Assembly: GCF_003265705.1 (NCBI RefSeq)
Contig: NW_020312902.1
Coordinates: 8,199,854-8,263,853 of the forward strand
Source: Callorhinus ursinus
Taxonomy: Eukaryota > Chordata > Mammalia > Carnivora > Otariidae
Direction: 5' to 3'
DNA: 64,000 nucleotides
Shown: positions 1-12,060 of the stretch, piece after piece
Numbering within the stretch: the first letter of the stretch is position 1
Layout of the letters: each line of letters opens with the position of its first letter
Position numbers and translations under genes: made by a program
Notes under the pieces: generated by a model
The model's database searches: none
Told to the model about the DNA's origin: nothing
Seen by the model: the letters and a program-made list of their open reading frames with translations, nothing else

Positions 1-947
1 CATCACACAATTAGATTTAAGTCACAAAATGTTAGCACTGCAAGAAATCTTCTCTCCCTCAAGAGATGCAATCTCATTCCTTGTACGGCACAGCTCAAGA
101 GTGGTGCAGCAATCTGCCCAAGGTCACACAGCAATGTGGGGGCAGAGCTGATTCCCAGCTCAACTCCTAGTACAGGGCTCTTTCTGTTATGCAAAAACAT
201 GAGATTTCTGTTTCAAACATTTGTTCTACAGTATGTGTTACTAATTAACTGGGGAAACTTGTTATACCATCACATTGGAGTTAATACCACAACATTTTTT
301 GTTCATTTAGATTTATTTTTTCCCATGAAATTACTGAACTGATGTCTGGATCAGATGTCTCCCTTTAATTTGGTGTAACTATGCTCCTCTCTAATAATGC
401 GTAAAACCATCAATGACCATAAATACAATTTAAGTGTTTTGTCATATCATCCAACTTAATCATTCACCTATAAATATATCATGGATGCTTTAAATCACAC
501 TGATTGGGCTCATCACTGAAAAAGTGTGAACCTTCTGGATAGCTATGACATTTTTGAGGTTGGAAAAGGAAATATGATTTGAGTGACTTTAATTTATGTA
601 TTTTTAATATCTTACTACTTTCAGTACCCTATGACTCACTCAGCTTTTCCTTTTTTTAAATTCAGTCTTGCTTTATGCAAGTTGACAGTCTTGCTGTATG
701 CAGCTGAGCTGGGGCAGTACTAGAAAAGCAATGAGCTTATACTTGGAATAAACATAATGCTTTCTTCCACTGGAAAAATAAATGATCTAGAAAAATGCAT
801 ACAAGCAGAAAATTCCAAATGTCAGGCATCTGTAAAAACCTAGTTCTCTCACAGATCAAACTGGAATTTCCATAAAAGAAAACCAGTCAAATCAGAGGCT
901 CGTAGCTGGGCTTCAGACTGTGAATCCCTGACATTCTATGCTAAATT
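1..947. other. Unique AT-rich intron, nothing recognised
   Basis: No repeat, exon or RNA gene was recognised. The short open frames have no family resemblance. Confidence 0.5.
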
Positions 948-957
948 TGTGTGTGTG

Positions 958-997
<40 letters not shown>
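948..997. repeat. (GT)n microsatellite
   Basis: About 18 uninterrupted GT units follow an imperfect GTGTGTGGGG start, next to a SINE. Confidence 0.95.
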
Positions 998-999
<2 letters not shown>

Positions 1000-1032
1000 A
1001 AGACCCATACTTCAATCAGAGTCTCAAAGGAA

Positions 1033-1236
1033 GGGGCACCTGGGTGGCTCAGTCATTAGGCAACTGCCTTCGGCTCAGGTCATGATCCTAGGGTCCTGGG
1101 ATGGAGCCCCACATCGGGCTCCCTGCTGGGTGAGAAGCCTGCTTCTCCCTCTCCTTCTGCCCCTGCTTATGTTCCCTCTCTCACTGTGTCTCTCTCTGTC
1201 AAATAAATGAATAAAATCTTTAAAGAAAAAAAAGAA
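1033..1236 (+). mobile_element. Can-SINE
   Basis: Full-length copy with the head GGGGCACCTGGGTGGCTCAG and an AAATAAATGAATAAAATC tail. Target-site duplication TCTCAAAGGAA at 1022-1032 and 1237-1247. Confidence 0.95.
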
Positions 1237-1332
1237 TCTCAAAGGAAGCCATGACTTTCAATAAAGGAGAGGTGAGGGAAATAACCATTAGCTATTATAA
1301 ATAAAAGGGAAGTAAGGTCTGGATGTGAGACA

Positions 1333-1342
1333 CCCCCCCCCC
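1333..1342 (+). repeat. C homopolymer (10)
   Basis: An uninterrupted run of 10 C in AT-rich intron. Confidence 0.9.
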
Positions 1343-1399
1343 AGTTTCTATTACAGGTTTTACAAAATATCTAAAGAGCCCTGACAACATAGTATAACA

Positions 1400-1550
1400 C
1401 TGTAACGTGGACCCTCATAACAGTCCTGTGAGGCAGGCAGGTAGACCTGACTCCATTTTGCAGATAAGGAAAGTAAAGAACTTGTCAAGGCTCCATGGCT
1501 AATAAATGTGGACACACGACATTGGGAATTCAGACTGCATTTAAAACCAT
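1400..1550 (+). mobile_element. MIR SINE fragment
   Basis: MIR core order is visible: CCTCATAACAGTCCTGTGAG, then CCATTTTGCAGATAAGGAAA and an AACTTGTCAAGG segment. Confidence 0.75.
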
Positions 1551-2436
1551 TCCCACCAGAACTACATGGCCATTTCTGTTAAGTAGAGCTGAGCACTGAA
1601 GACCTCTGTCATCACAAGAGCCTGCACCCCTGTGTTTTTAAGACAAACTCTCACATTATGTATTATATAGAGAAATGCAATTTTTTGGTGCAAGAGTTGT
1701 AATTTATGTTTTATGCAGCATGCAAAGAAATAAATAGCCCTGCCTTTCTCATTACCTCTATCCTACCTCCATATCTTCCCCACCCAAGGCCACCTCAGAT
1801 TCTACCTTTATTTTCCATTTTCCTTCCAGCCATTCCCTTCCGGGCACTAAACTCACCAATGGTAGAAATGTCTCTCCCTCTATGCCTGCCAAACCTGAAG
1901 TCGGCGTCTCTGCCTGCCCACCCTCCCAGAGGTCCCTCCTCTTCACCTCTCACTATGGACTACTAGGAACTTACTAACTAATATAGCTAAGAAAAATACA
2001 TTCCACACCCCTTCCTATCTAGGTGTTTAAATGCCACAGTTATCTTTCAGCTACCCTATGACCGTTCTGAACACAGACAGAGCTGTCAACAGAGGACAGA
2101 AAACAAGAAAGTCCCTGTGAGTTTGACCTGACAGAAGACAGGTTTGTCACCAGTCTCCAAGTCGAAAATAGATCACCCACCTCTCTGAAGGGCAGTACAT
2201 AAGTTTCCACTCTTATCTCAGAGGCCTCCGGCAGTTACATGAAATGCATGGAGCAGTTGATGGAATGAAATGTACAATCAGCAATAGGCTTTCGAAATAA
2301 CTTCTTTTTGACAGGCCCACCAAGGACGGGATGGCAATGAATCCATAAGGTCACGTGTGAAAGGGCTGAGCTTCCAGGAAAGGCCCACACGATGTCTTTC
2401 CCAAGCCAACAGCTGATCCAATCACCTCCTTTTCCC
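1551..2436. other. Intron without recognised features
   Basis: No repeat or exon was recognised. The CT-rich part at 1740-1930 gives chance frames on both strands. Confidence 0.5.
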
Positions 2437-2449
2437 AATGACCATACAT

Positions 2450-2663
2450 TTTATTTTTTTAAGATTCTATTTATTTATTTTAGAGAGAGAAAGAGGGAAC
2501 ACAACCGTGCAGGTGGGGGGAGGGACAGAGGGAGAGAGAATCTCAAGCAGACTCCCTGCTGGGCAGAGAGCTGGGGGCTTGATCCCATAACCGCTGAGAT
2601 CATGACCTGAGCCAAAACCAAGAGTCAGACGCTCAACCAATTGCACCACCCAGGCACCCTGAC
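2450..2663 (-). mobile_element. Can-SINE (older subtype)
   Basis: Reverse-oriented copy ending ...CCACCCAGGCACCC, with TTATTTATTTTAGAGAGAGA as its reversed tail. Target-site duplication AATGACCATACAT at 2437-2449, repeated (AAATGACCATACAT) at 2664-2677. Confidence 0.95.
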
Positions 2664-2677
2664 AAATGACCATACAT

Positions 2678-4160
2678 GTCACAAATGAAGTCACCGTTTC
2701 ATTTCAGGCTCCAAGAGGCAGATCTGGGAACCTGTGCTAGAGCTTTTGTTAATCTACTCACTTCTCAAGACCCTGGGGGATCTACCACAGTCATCAGATA
2801 TACCACCAGCACCTCTCTTGTCTCCTTCACATTACTTTTTGCAAGTGATTGTTTTGGTGGCCCTGAGCACCAAGAGATCTACATCTGACTCAAACAACTT
2901 AATTAGGCTGCTTCACAGACAGTGAAATACACATAGTGAAAAAGTCTATGATTCCTTTTTGTGAATTACACAAAATTATTAATATCTCGGCTTTTCACCC
3001 AATCCTACAATTGGGCAAGATGAACAAATTATGTAGACATAGCATGCCAAAGTTTTGGATGCATCTTCTCCGTTACTAGCTGGAACCTGTCTGAACTTTC
3101 ACAGGACTCCGTAGCACACACACTTCTACCCTAATGAAGGGAGAAATTATGCTGTGGGTAATGAGGTTCTGCTTTAGTGAATTCTCTACCAGGACAAGAT
3201 CAGAATTTCCCATTTTCTTTTTTTTTTTTTTTTCTTTTTGACTCTAACAATGTCTTGGGCAAATGACAATTCTTTTCTTTCTGTTTTTCCTTAATTGACA
3301 CTGTAGGAGAAATCTTTCTGTGGATTTTTTTAAAAGCTGAGTTGAGTTTACTCACCCTTTCTCCAAAAATTAAGTAGTTAAAAAAATCTTTTGAAGTAAG
3401 GAATACAACCCTGTTCTTAGTCACAGAGCATGCCTTGATTTTTCTCTCTTCCTTCTATCATCATTGACCAAAGAGCCCTAAATAAAGAACATTTTCTAAA
3501 AACTTCCACAGGGCTAACAAAAATGGAAGAGCCATACTCACTGACTGTCCACCTAATCTTCCATAGAATTACTAAAGGAATAATTTTAATTATAAGGAAT
3601 AATAGAAATGTCTCCTACTTGAGAAAGCTGACTCAGCATATTCATTGTGCGCTTAAGAGAAGATCAGATGCCTTATATTTTGGAAATCTGTTTGGTTTTC
3701 TAATTGAGCCATTTAAACTAACATTTTACTTTAATCTAGGAATGTGCACACAAAAGCAATGAAACTCTATTTACTTTAAACCCTGCACCTAAGCAAGGTT
3801 TTTCACCTTTAAATAAAGCTTCCCAACAAGGAGAATAAAAAGAAAGCTCCTAAAGAGCAAAAGGGAAAGGAGAACCCATAACTTGGACTGCACTCACAAC
3901 TTAAACCTGACCTAGAATGTACCAGAAAATACTACAAACTCCTCTTCCACCTGAAAGATTAATGAAAATGAATTACCAGCTCCCAACTGGCTCCTGTCAC
4001 CCTAAGGCTGACCTCCCACTGCGACTCCCCAGCGGTGGGGTAGATGGGGAGTGTAAACTTGGCCAGTGCTTTGGCTGAAAAATAACACTGCCTCCAGCCT
4101 TTAACAAGTTAATGAAATGCAGACCTACTGGGTCTGAGGCTACCAGACGCCCACACAGTT
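2678..4160. other. Intron without recognised features
   Basis: The only simple feature is a T-rich run at about 3218-3239. No exon, RNA gene or repeat was recognised. Confidence 0.45.
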
Positions 4161-4169
4161 GTAATTAGA

Positions 4170-5485
4170 ATAAAGCTAACTATGAAATCAAGAGGGTGGC
4201 CAAAAGAGACGACATTTGGCAGCCACTTCGAAAATTGTGATTGTCATAATAAAAAAGAAAAATACCCATGAGTCCACACTGATATAAATAATTGATGAAC
4301 ACGTTCATAGGGGAGAAAGAACAGCTCTTCCTTACGGAACAATTCCAATTAATAAATGTAGAAGAAATGAGTAGAACAGAAATTCGCCATTGGAACACTA
4401 TAGTCATAACTGTTGCATGTAAGCTCCACCAATGGGTGCTAAAATTAGCAAGTGAGAGTTTGAGGAAAAACAGGGTATTTGAATCATCTTACAGGATCTC
4501 CCTTGACATATTCTTGATTACACAGGAAAAAAGCACCTTCTAACTTTACAGTTACCACCACCTCAACCAAGTGATTAAGTGATGCACATCCTCTCTGTGG
4601 GATTCTTATTTAAAAATGCAAAACCTCGGGGCTCAGTCGTTAAGCGTCTGCCTTCAGCTCAGGTCATGATCCCAGGGTCCTGGGATGGAGCCCCACATCA
4701 GGCTCCCTGCTCGGCGGGAAGCCTGCTTCTCCCTCTCCCACTCCCCCTGCTTGTGTTCTCTCTCTCGCTGTGTCTCTCTCTGTCAAATAAATAAATAAAA
4801 TTAAAAAATAAAAAATAAAAATAAAAATGCAAAACCTCATGATGAGAACACCTAATCATAAGAACATGAGACAAACTCAAATCCAGGGTCTTTTTCCAAC
4901 AAGGGTTGGCAAACTGCAGCCAAATCTGGATCTTTGCTTATTTTCAAAAGTGAAGTTATACAGGGGCACTGCTGCACTCATTCATTTATGTATCATCTCG
5001 GGCAGCTTTTGTGCTAGACAGCAAAGCTGAGGAGCTGCACCAGAGACCATGTGGACTGCAAAGCGGAAGATATTTACTACCTGGCCCTTGACCGAAAAAG
5101 CTAGCTGATCCTTGTTTACAAAACTGACTGGCCCGGGCTCTCCCAAAAGTGCCAAGGTAATGAAAGACAAGGGGAGACAGGAATTGTCACACACTGGAGG
5201 AGAGGACGGAGACACAACACTTAGATCCCAGGTGGGATCCTGGACTGCATCCTGGGATAGAAAAAAGCATTAGTGGGAAATTGCTAAATTCTGGGGGCAG
5301 GGGGTGTGGAACATCAGTAATTTGGTTACTAGTATTGTACTAATATCCCTTTCTTGGTTTTGATAAAGGTACCGTGGTTATGTAAGATGTTAACACAAGG
5401 GTGAAAAGTATACAGGAACTCTGCTATTTTTGCAAATTTTCTGTAAGCCAATTTATTTCAAAATAAAAAGTTAAAAAAAGCATCG
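4170..5485 (+). mobile_element. Ancient L1 (L1M type) 3' region, interrupted
   Basis: The segment ends in the pattern typical of old L1 3' UTRs: a TTGATAAAGGTACCGTGG then TTATGTAAGATGTTAACA motif, then TTTCAAAATAAAAAGTT and A-rich sequence at about 5340-5480. The stretch from about 4170 looks like the same element. A SINE is inserted at 4628-4822. Subfamily not determined. Confidence 0.45.
4628..4822 (+). mobile_element. Can-SINE, head shortened
   Basis: Starts GGGGCTCAGTCGTTAAGCG, lacking about 10 bases of the usual head (CGCCTGGGTG), which removes part of the pol III A box. Target-site duplication AAAAATGCAAAACCTC at 4612-4627 and 4823-4838, so the loss probably predates or accompanied insertion. 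Confidence 0.95.
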
Positions 5486-7520
5486 TGATGACCTCCCGAG
5501 CCTGACTCCGAGGCTGATGGAGCCAACATCACCTGCCAAGGTTTGTCTTTATCTGCCTTAGAGATTAACTGTGACAATAATTTCAACATCACTGACACTT
5601 GATGCAGGTGACCTGAAGGCAGACAAGATTAGCAGAGAGCATTCCTTGTTTTAACCAGCACTGTCTTTAAAAATACAGTATAGCTTGGGGATCCCCATCC
5701 TTAAATATGAAGCACTCAATAAAAGGATGAACGGGGCATCTGAATCTCTCCCTGTGGCCTCTCGAAGCTGAACCCAAAGGTAAGAAATAGGTGGACGAAG
5801 AGTTCCTTACAGGTGTCAGCAGGGGAGGGAAAGGTCCGGTGCAGATGGTGAAGGGAGATGGTGTGTTCGCTGTTGTTCCCTGTGTTCCCTGGGTGTGGGG
5901 CCAGTTCTGTCACCAGCTCCTCAAGTGGCCCTGACAAGGGAGTGAAATGCCTTCTGCAGAGGCATCCCTTCTGCAGTCACTCCAGGACTATCCCTACATG
6001 GTCAGTGAGGAACTGAGAGTAGGTACCCCGCTTCCCTCCCATCGAGCAACGGCCCTCGGACAGACACGTGGCACACGGAATCAAGATTGATCATGACTTT
6101 TAAGAAATCACATCTACAATTATGCCAGAACTTAGAGAGAGAATGAGAGACACAGACCACAAGAAAGACACGGAAAGCAAAGCAAAGCAAAGCAAAGGGG
6201 AACAGCGGTGAGAAGTACACAGGAGAAAAAGGTGGGGGTGCAGCTCTACCTTGCATATAACCACTGGGCAAACTGACCCTCCAGGACCCCTATCTCCTCC
6301 CGACCTTACTGATCGGCCCCAGTCTAAGTGGACCACAATGGGGCAAAGGTGAATGGCCCCCCCAAGCTGAGCCACGGAGGGTCGGTTGGGCCTCCCCCAA
6401 GTGCCCACGGCTGCCAACCCTAGGTGACTTGTGTCGCTGTGACAGCCACCATGGGACGAAGCACTGGGGGCCAGGCTGGTTAACCGTGTGTGTCAGTCCT
6501 GCCACTGGCCAGACACCCTTGGCAGATGCTGGCTCACAGCTGAGCAAACGACCCAGCGAGGCCAAGGCCATCTATCACGCCCCGCGTGGAGTCGTAAAAG
6601 GGATGGAGCTTGGAGGACGGAGGCTCCTACCCCCCTTTTAGCTGACAGCACTCCTCCTCCCCGCTTCGAGAGCAATGAACCCCCGAGGTGGGGAAAAGCT
6701 GGGCAGTGGCCGGTGCCATCTGGAGAAGAAAGAGGAGGCATTTTATGAATGGGTCCTTTGGACAGGAAAACAGCCCTCTGGACTTCCCCGGCTGGTGCCA
6801 TCCCTCCTCCCCCGAGAAATGTTCAGGCCCATCTGCTCGGAAGGAGGCAACACACCCAAGGAACACATCCACCACCCACTCCCCACCTTCCACCCCCACC
6901 AAGAACATTCCAGGGGTTTTGCCGAACAAACTATTTTCTCTCCCCCAGGGCAGCCTGCGTGACAACAGGTGCCCAGCTCTCACACACCACTCACAGTTTC
7001 TGGATTTTATTGTTTTTAAGTTTATATAATTGTTTTTAAGAACGGTGCTGTCTTTTGTGTCCTTCTCTGGCAATTTCAAACAAAGCAGCTGAAGGGGGGC
7101 AGGGTCAGTCTGGAGATAAAATTGAGATGGAGGCGCCCTCCGGCTGCCTCTGGCATGAGATGGCATAAGCTGTGAATGACAGTCACCAAATGAACCATCT
7201 GTGGGCTGGGCGTGTCTGCCTGGCTGGGCGATGTGTCTGCATGTGCCTCAGTCCGTCAGGGCTGCAGGAAGACGGACCTGCCTCCCAGCCTCCGCCAAAC
7301 CCGCCCTCAGAAAACAGCCAAACCGCAGACAGGGAGACCTCCAGCCTTCTGCTTCCACCTGCCAGTCCTACCACCTCACCCCACCCTAGTTACATCTGAC
7401 TTTCTAAGTGACCTGCTGAAGCAGGCACCACAGGCAGGATATTCCAAGACGGAGGGGCTTATGTGCCATGCCCAACTGAAAGACCACAAGAACAGAAGTC
7501 ATAATAATGATTAATAAGGA
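5486..7520. other. Intron without recognised genes; moderately GC-rich
   Basis: A short (AAAGC)n run lies at 6176-6196. Overlapping open frames up to 179 codons at 6000-7170 lie on both strands and match nothing known. No splice-bounded exon is evident. Confidence 0.45.
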
Positions 7521-7524
7521 AAAT

Positions 7525-7770
7525 GAAGTGACCGTGAACATTTATTGGGCACTTACTATATGCCAGGTACTGTGCCAACCACTTTATACACCCTTCATCC
7601 TTGCTGGAACTCTGGAAGAGTATGGATGAGAAACAAAGTTTCCATTTTATAGATGCAAAAACTGAGGCTCAAGAAGGACAAGTTTCCTGCCCAAGTGCAC
7701 ATGGCTACTTAGTGGAATGTTCTTGATTTAAACCCAGAACCTGCATGCTGACCCACTATGGAGCCTCCTT
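7525..7770 (+). mobile_element. MIR SINE
   Basis: Near full-length: AACATTTATTGGGCACTTAC, TATGCCAGGTACTGTGCCAA, AAACTGAGGCTCAAGAAGG and GTGCACATGGCTACTTAGTG appear in order. Confidence 0.92.
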
Positions 7771-8485
7771 GTCTCTGAGCAAAGACTGCAGTGGAATATG
7801 AACTCACCTGCACTCTGGGTCTGAATAAGTGTAAACCACATCATTCCAAGAGTACATTCCAGATGTGGTCTTGCAGAGCCTGGAACTTTCAGATTCCCAA
7901 TCTAGTGCTCCTACAGCATCACACCATAAAAATGTCATGTCTTGATTAAGTATAAAGTGATTCTACTGGAACATTTTTCTAAAGCCCATGTCTTTAAAAA
8001 TAAAACTTGATCCTAAAAAAAAACTCCTTAAGGTCATCAAGCTCAACCCTTCCTATGCCACCTCTCCTAGTCTCGGGGAAGCCAAGCTCACTGACTGAAG
8101 GAGCTAGCAGCAGAACCCTGATCACTCTGGCCTTGCACGCCCAAGAATGCTTTCCAGAATCAAACCGCATCTTTTCAGAAATGAACAATAATGGAGAAGT
8201 CACTCAATCAGACGTTTTCCATGATGGCCCTAACTCAGGGGGTCTGTTCCCCAGTGACACTGCCATGGGTATGAGCCTGCTTTAACTAAAGCAAACCAGA
8301 TTATGAGAAGATTTCACTGCTCATGCATGGTCTGAGCATGGCCATGGGCTCAAACATGTCCTGAAACAGACATCTATTTAGAGACACCCTCAAGGCCAAT
8401 TAATGGCAACATGATGTATTTAAATGCCTTGACCCTACACATTTTTGGCATAATCATTTTTAATCTTTGCTCTTTGTTTAGGTTT
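7771..8485. other. Intron without recognised features
   Basis: Nothing was recognised beyond the flanking MIR and L2. Confidence 0.45.
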
Positions 8486-8489
8486 CCAT

Positions 8490-8765
8490 AGGAATCTGTT
8501 ATGTATGAATAAACTTTTCAGTATTCCCACAGTTCCATTTCCCTACCTTGGTTTGGAAGAAATCCTTTCTTTCCTTCATATTATTTATCTCAATTTATGC
8601 TTTCATAATAGTTTTCTGTATGTTTTTGGTTTATGTCTGTTTTCTTCACTAGACTATAGGCTCCACCCATAAAGATCACACCTGTTCTGTTCACCACTCA
8701 GTACCTATGACAGCTCCTAGCACATGGTAGGTGTTCAATAAATACATCTCTTAGTTCAACAAACT
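8490..8765 (+). mobile_element. L2 LINE 3' end
   Basis: L2 3' signature: ACTATAGGCTCCACCCATAA, CTGTTCTGTTCACCACTCAG, then AGCACATGGTAGGTGTTCAA and TAAATA. Confidence 0.8.
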
Positions 8766-8994
8766 AGGAATGAAGTGTCCCATAGGTTAGGCTGAGAGGA
8801 AGTGAGCTCTGGAGGATCTGAACACCCTTTATACCTCAGGCAAAACAATTTGGAAAGGCATTACTTCACCAGCCAGATTGACCTCATTACCTTTGGACAG
8901 ACATCCATCACATGAAGATCAGCAACATAAAAGAGAGGCCCAACTATTTAATAAGAGTCCCTGTCCTAAAAACCACCTATTAGAAAATTTATAA

Positions 8995-9118
8995 GGGGCA
9001 CCAGAAGAGCATGCAACTCTTGATCTCAGGTCATGAGTTCCAGCCCCACATTGGGTATAGAGATTACTTTAAAATAAATAAATAAACGTCTAAAAAAAAG
9101 AGAGAGAAGAAGAAAGGC
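8995..9118 (+). mobile_element. Short Can-SINE subtype
   Basis: Short type with the tRNA-related part ending CCCACATTGGGTATAGAGAT and an A-rich tail. Target-site duplication AGAAAATTTA at 8982-8991 and 9119-9128. Confidence 0.9.
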
Positions 9119-9288
9119 AGAAAATTTACAGAATAAACAATAGGCAATACTCCACCTTTTCCAAAATATCACTTAGAACCAACTAGGTCTGCAAGTAGCC
9201 ATCTGATTCTAGCCTTATTTGAAAACTTAAAAATTCTACAGCAACTCCGAGATTTTGATAAAATTTTCACAGTTTTAGACATACTACC

Positions 9289-9469
9289 TTTTTTTTAAGA
9301 GAGGGAGGTGGGGAGGGGCAGAGGGAGAGGGAGAGAGAGACAACCTTAAGCAGGCCTCTGCACCCAGCACAGAGCCCAACACGGGGCTTGATCTCATGAC
9401 CCTGAAGATCATGACCTGAGCCAAAAATCAAGAGTCAGACTCTTAACTGACTGAGCCACCCAGGCACCT
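9289..9469 (-). mobile_element. Can-SINE (older subtype)
   Basis: Reverse-oriented; ends ...GACTGAGCCACCCAGGCACC, with purine-rich body GAGGGAGGTGGGGAGGGGC. Confidence 0.9.
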
Positions 9470-10420
9470 GACACATTACATATTTTTTTAACTTTTATTT
9501 TTCCTAATAGCTTCTTGCATCTCCAAATTTCAAAACCAATATTGGATTAAAAGCAACAAAGAACATTCAGTGGTTCCAAGAAAGCCAAGTTGGATGATAC
9601 AAAGGACACAGAGATAAGAGCCAAACAGGTTTATCACAACCAAGAAAACTGAAAATCAGAAAAGGAAATTGTTCTTTGTAGACATTTGCACCATGGCTTT
9701 TGAAATTCTTGGAGGACGTAATGTTAAGAGAAACTCTACAAGCCCAGAATGCCAGAGAGAGAAAAAAACTACCATGTGAAAGTCTGGAATGTGTAAGCCC
9801 TCCAACGTGAGAAGCACTAAGTACTGTTTCTCCATGAACTCTCAGAGTGATATTTCTAATTAACATTTCGTCTTAGGGCACAGTTTTTCTTCTGCTGTTC
9901 TTTTTTTCTTCTCTTAAATGTGTTGTTTAAATGTCTCTGTCTCATTTATAATTATCCCATGCATTGTTTTACTTTATAGACAGTTATTAAGCATGCTACT
10001 TTCAAATATCTCTTTTTCTCTCTGAGATGCAGGGCAATTATCTGTGGTCGGCACCATCAGGAAGATGGAGGCAGCAAAGCAAGGACACCCATTTCACCAG
10101 ATCCTGATTTCAGCCCCTGGAATGCACAATTGGCACCAGATCCTGTGCTCAATGGCAATGTCCTGGTTTTACCCTCCAAGTTCGGAGGACAAAAAAAATT
10201 GCAGTTAGTTCTTGGAGCAATGCAGAACCACATCTGGAATTTACAGTCCATTCTTGCTTGGAATGCTCCAGAAGAAGGAATTCCGCTTCTGGTATCTGGG
10301 TTGGCTCATTATTACTGCAAGTGACACTGAGTAAATTCTACCTGAATCATCTCTTACCCCCATTCCTTCTTCTTCTTCTCAGCAACCTCTTTATAGCCCT
10401 AGATATATTTGAGAAATATA
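9470..10420. other. Intron without recognised features
   Basis: Nothing was recognised. Short frames at 9567-9866 and 10057-10324 have no family match. Confidence 0.4.
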
Positions 10421-10424
10421 AGCT

Positions 10425-10870
10425 CACAGTAGCTATCATTTCCTGCCCACTTACTCCCTGCTGGGCATTCCACTGGGTGATTTATGTGTTATCTCATTTA
10501 ATCCTCCCAACAGCCCTGAAGTATTATTATCCCTCCTTCATAAATAATGTAATCGAGGTTCAGAGAAGTAACTTCCAAGGTCAGAGCTAATAAGTGGTAG
10601 AGCCATGGGGCGCCTGGGTGGCTCAGTCGTTAAGCGTCTGCCTTCGGCTCAGGTCATGATCCCAGGGTCCTGGGATCGAGCCCCACATCGGGCTCCCTGC
10701 TCAGCGGGGAGCCTGCTTCTCCCTCTCCTACTCTCTCTGCTTGTGTTCCCTCTCTCGCTGTGTTTCTGTCAAATGAATAAATAAAATCTTAAAAAAAAAA
10801 AAAAATAAGTGGTAGAGCCAGAATGTGAGTCCAGGCCTCTCGGACTCAAAAGGCTGCGCTCCTCCACAAC
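10425..10870 (+). mobile_element. MIR SINE split by a Can-SINE
   Basis: MIR order is CATTTCCTGCCCACTTACTC, TTATCTCATTTAATCCTCCC, AGAGCTAATAAGTGGTAGAG, resuming after the SINE with GAATGTGAGTCCAGGCCTCT. The Can-SINE sits at 10606-10803. Confidence 0.85.
10606..10803 (+). mobile_element. Can-SINE (young type)
   Basis: Full-length; head GGGGCGCCTGGGTGGCTCAG, poly-A tail. Target-site duplication AATAAGTGGTAGAGCCA at 10589-10605 and 10804-10820, perfect over 17 bases, so a fairly recent insertion. Confidence 0.97.
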
Positions 10871-10914
10871 CCAAGGGAGACCACGTCAGTCTCACTAGGA
10901 GCTCTCATGGTGAA

Positions 10915-11160
10915 GGTCACAGGCTCTGAAAGAAACCAGGCTGCCTGATTCAGACTATCTGAACCCCAACTCTGCCTCCTACCAGCTGGAAGTTACTTAA
11001 CTTCTTTATGTCTCAGTCCCTCTGCTATAAAGTGGACATAATAACTGTTATCCATTTCATAAGGTTGTTTGAGGATTAAATAAATTATATGTAAAGCCCT
11101 TAGAACCATGTTGTCAGCACACAACAAAGGTTAGCTGCTAATAATATGCTGTCGGTAATG
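10915..11160 (-). mobile_element. MIR SINE
   Basis: Reverse MIR: CTCTGCCTCCTACCAGCTGG, then GGTTGTTTGAGGATTAAATA and TGTAAAGCCCTTAGAACCAT. Confidence 0.88.
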
Positions 11161-11835
11161 ATGACAATGTAGTGGTGGTTTCAAGGGTCAGCCTCTCTTC
11201 TTGACTTTGGGCTCCTCCCAAACCTGGACCCACCACCCTATCTAATCTTTTACCCATCACAAGCCAATAAAAATCTTATTCTCTTAACCAGGCTCGTCTC
11301 CTTTATCCCACCAGAGTCTTCTCGGCATATAACTTCAGTATAATTTCACTTCCACCCACCCAAATCCTGCTCGTTCCTTCAAGACCCCCCCAATCCCACC
11401 CCTCCAGGATGTCTTCCCCAAACACTGGGGCCCCATTGGTCTTCTTCTTTCAGACCACTTGCACCCCAGAGTGCTAGCCCTTAGAATGTCATCATCAATC
11501 AGCAACACACTGTGAATACAGAATTATACCCTATCTTGAAACATTCAGTAGATATTTCAGTTTTCTTTGCCTTATCCCCATGACTTGGTTGCAAGCTCCT
11601 TAAAGATAATACATGAGATACTTCTATATTCTCTACAGGCAAGGACACAAACCTAGTGTACACACACACACAGCCATATCAAATAGGCATATCCTCTGGT
11701 GGGAGAATCCTAAAGTTATTGGCTTATATTATTTTAAGGCATTTAAAAATAATTATTTGAGATAATTAAATGATCTCCAACAGTGAAAATGAACTAAAAA
11801 AAAATACCTAAAAAATACAGTCCATCAACATCCTC
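11161..11835. other. Intron without recognised features
   Basis: A short CA run lies at 11660-11671. Nothing else was recognised. Confidence 0.45.
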
Positions 11836-11851
11836 AAAAATACCAGACTAT

Positions 11852-12044
11852 GGGGCGCCTGGGTGGCTCAGTTGGTTAAGCGACTGCCTTCGGCTCAGGT
11901 CATGATCCTGGAGTCCCGGGATCGGGTCCCGCATCGGGCTCCCTGCTCGGCAGGGAGTCTGCTTCTCCCTCTGACCCTCTCCCCTCTCATGCTCTCTCTC
12001 TATCTCATTCTCTCTCTCAAATAAATAAATAAAATCTTTTAAAA
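11852..12044 (+). mobile_element. Can-SINE (young type)
   Basis: Full-length. Target-site duplication AAAAATACCAGACTAT at 11836-11851 and 12045-12060 is perfect. Confidence 0.97.
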
Positions 12045-12060
12045 AAAAATACCAGACTAT

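Noticed and set aside
6627..7166. 179-codon minus-strand frame
   Set aside because: No domain, overlapping frames on both strands, and no conserved feature visible.
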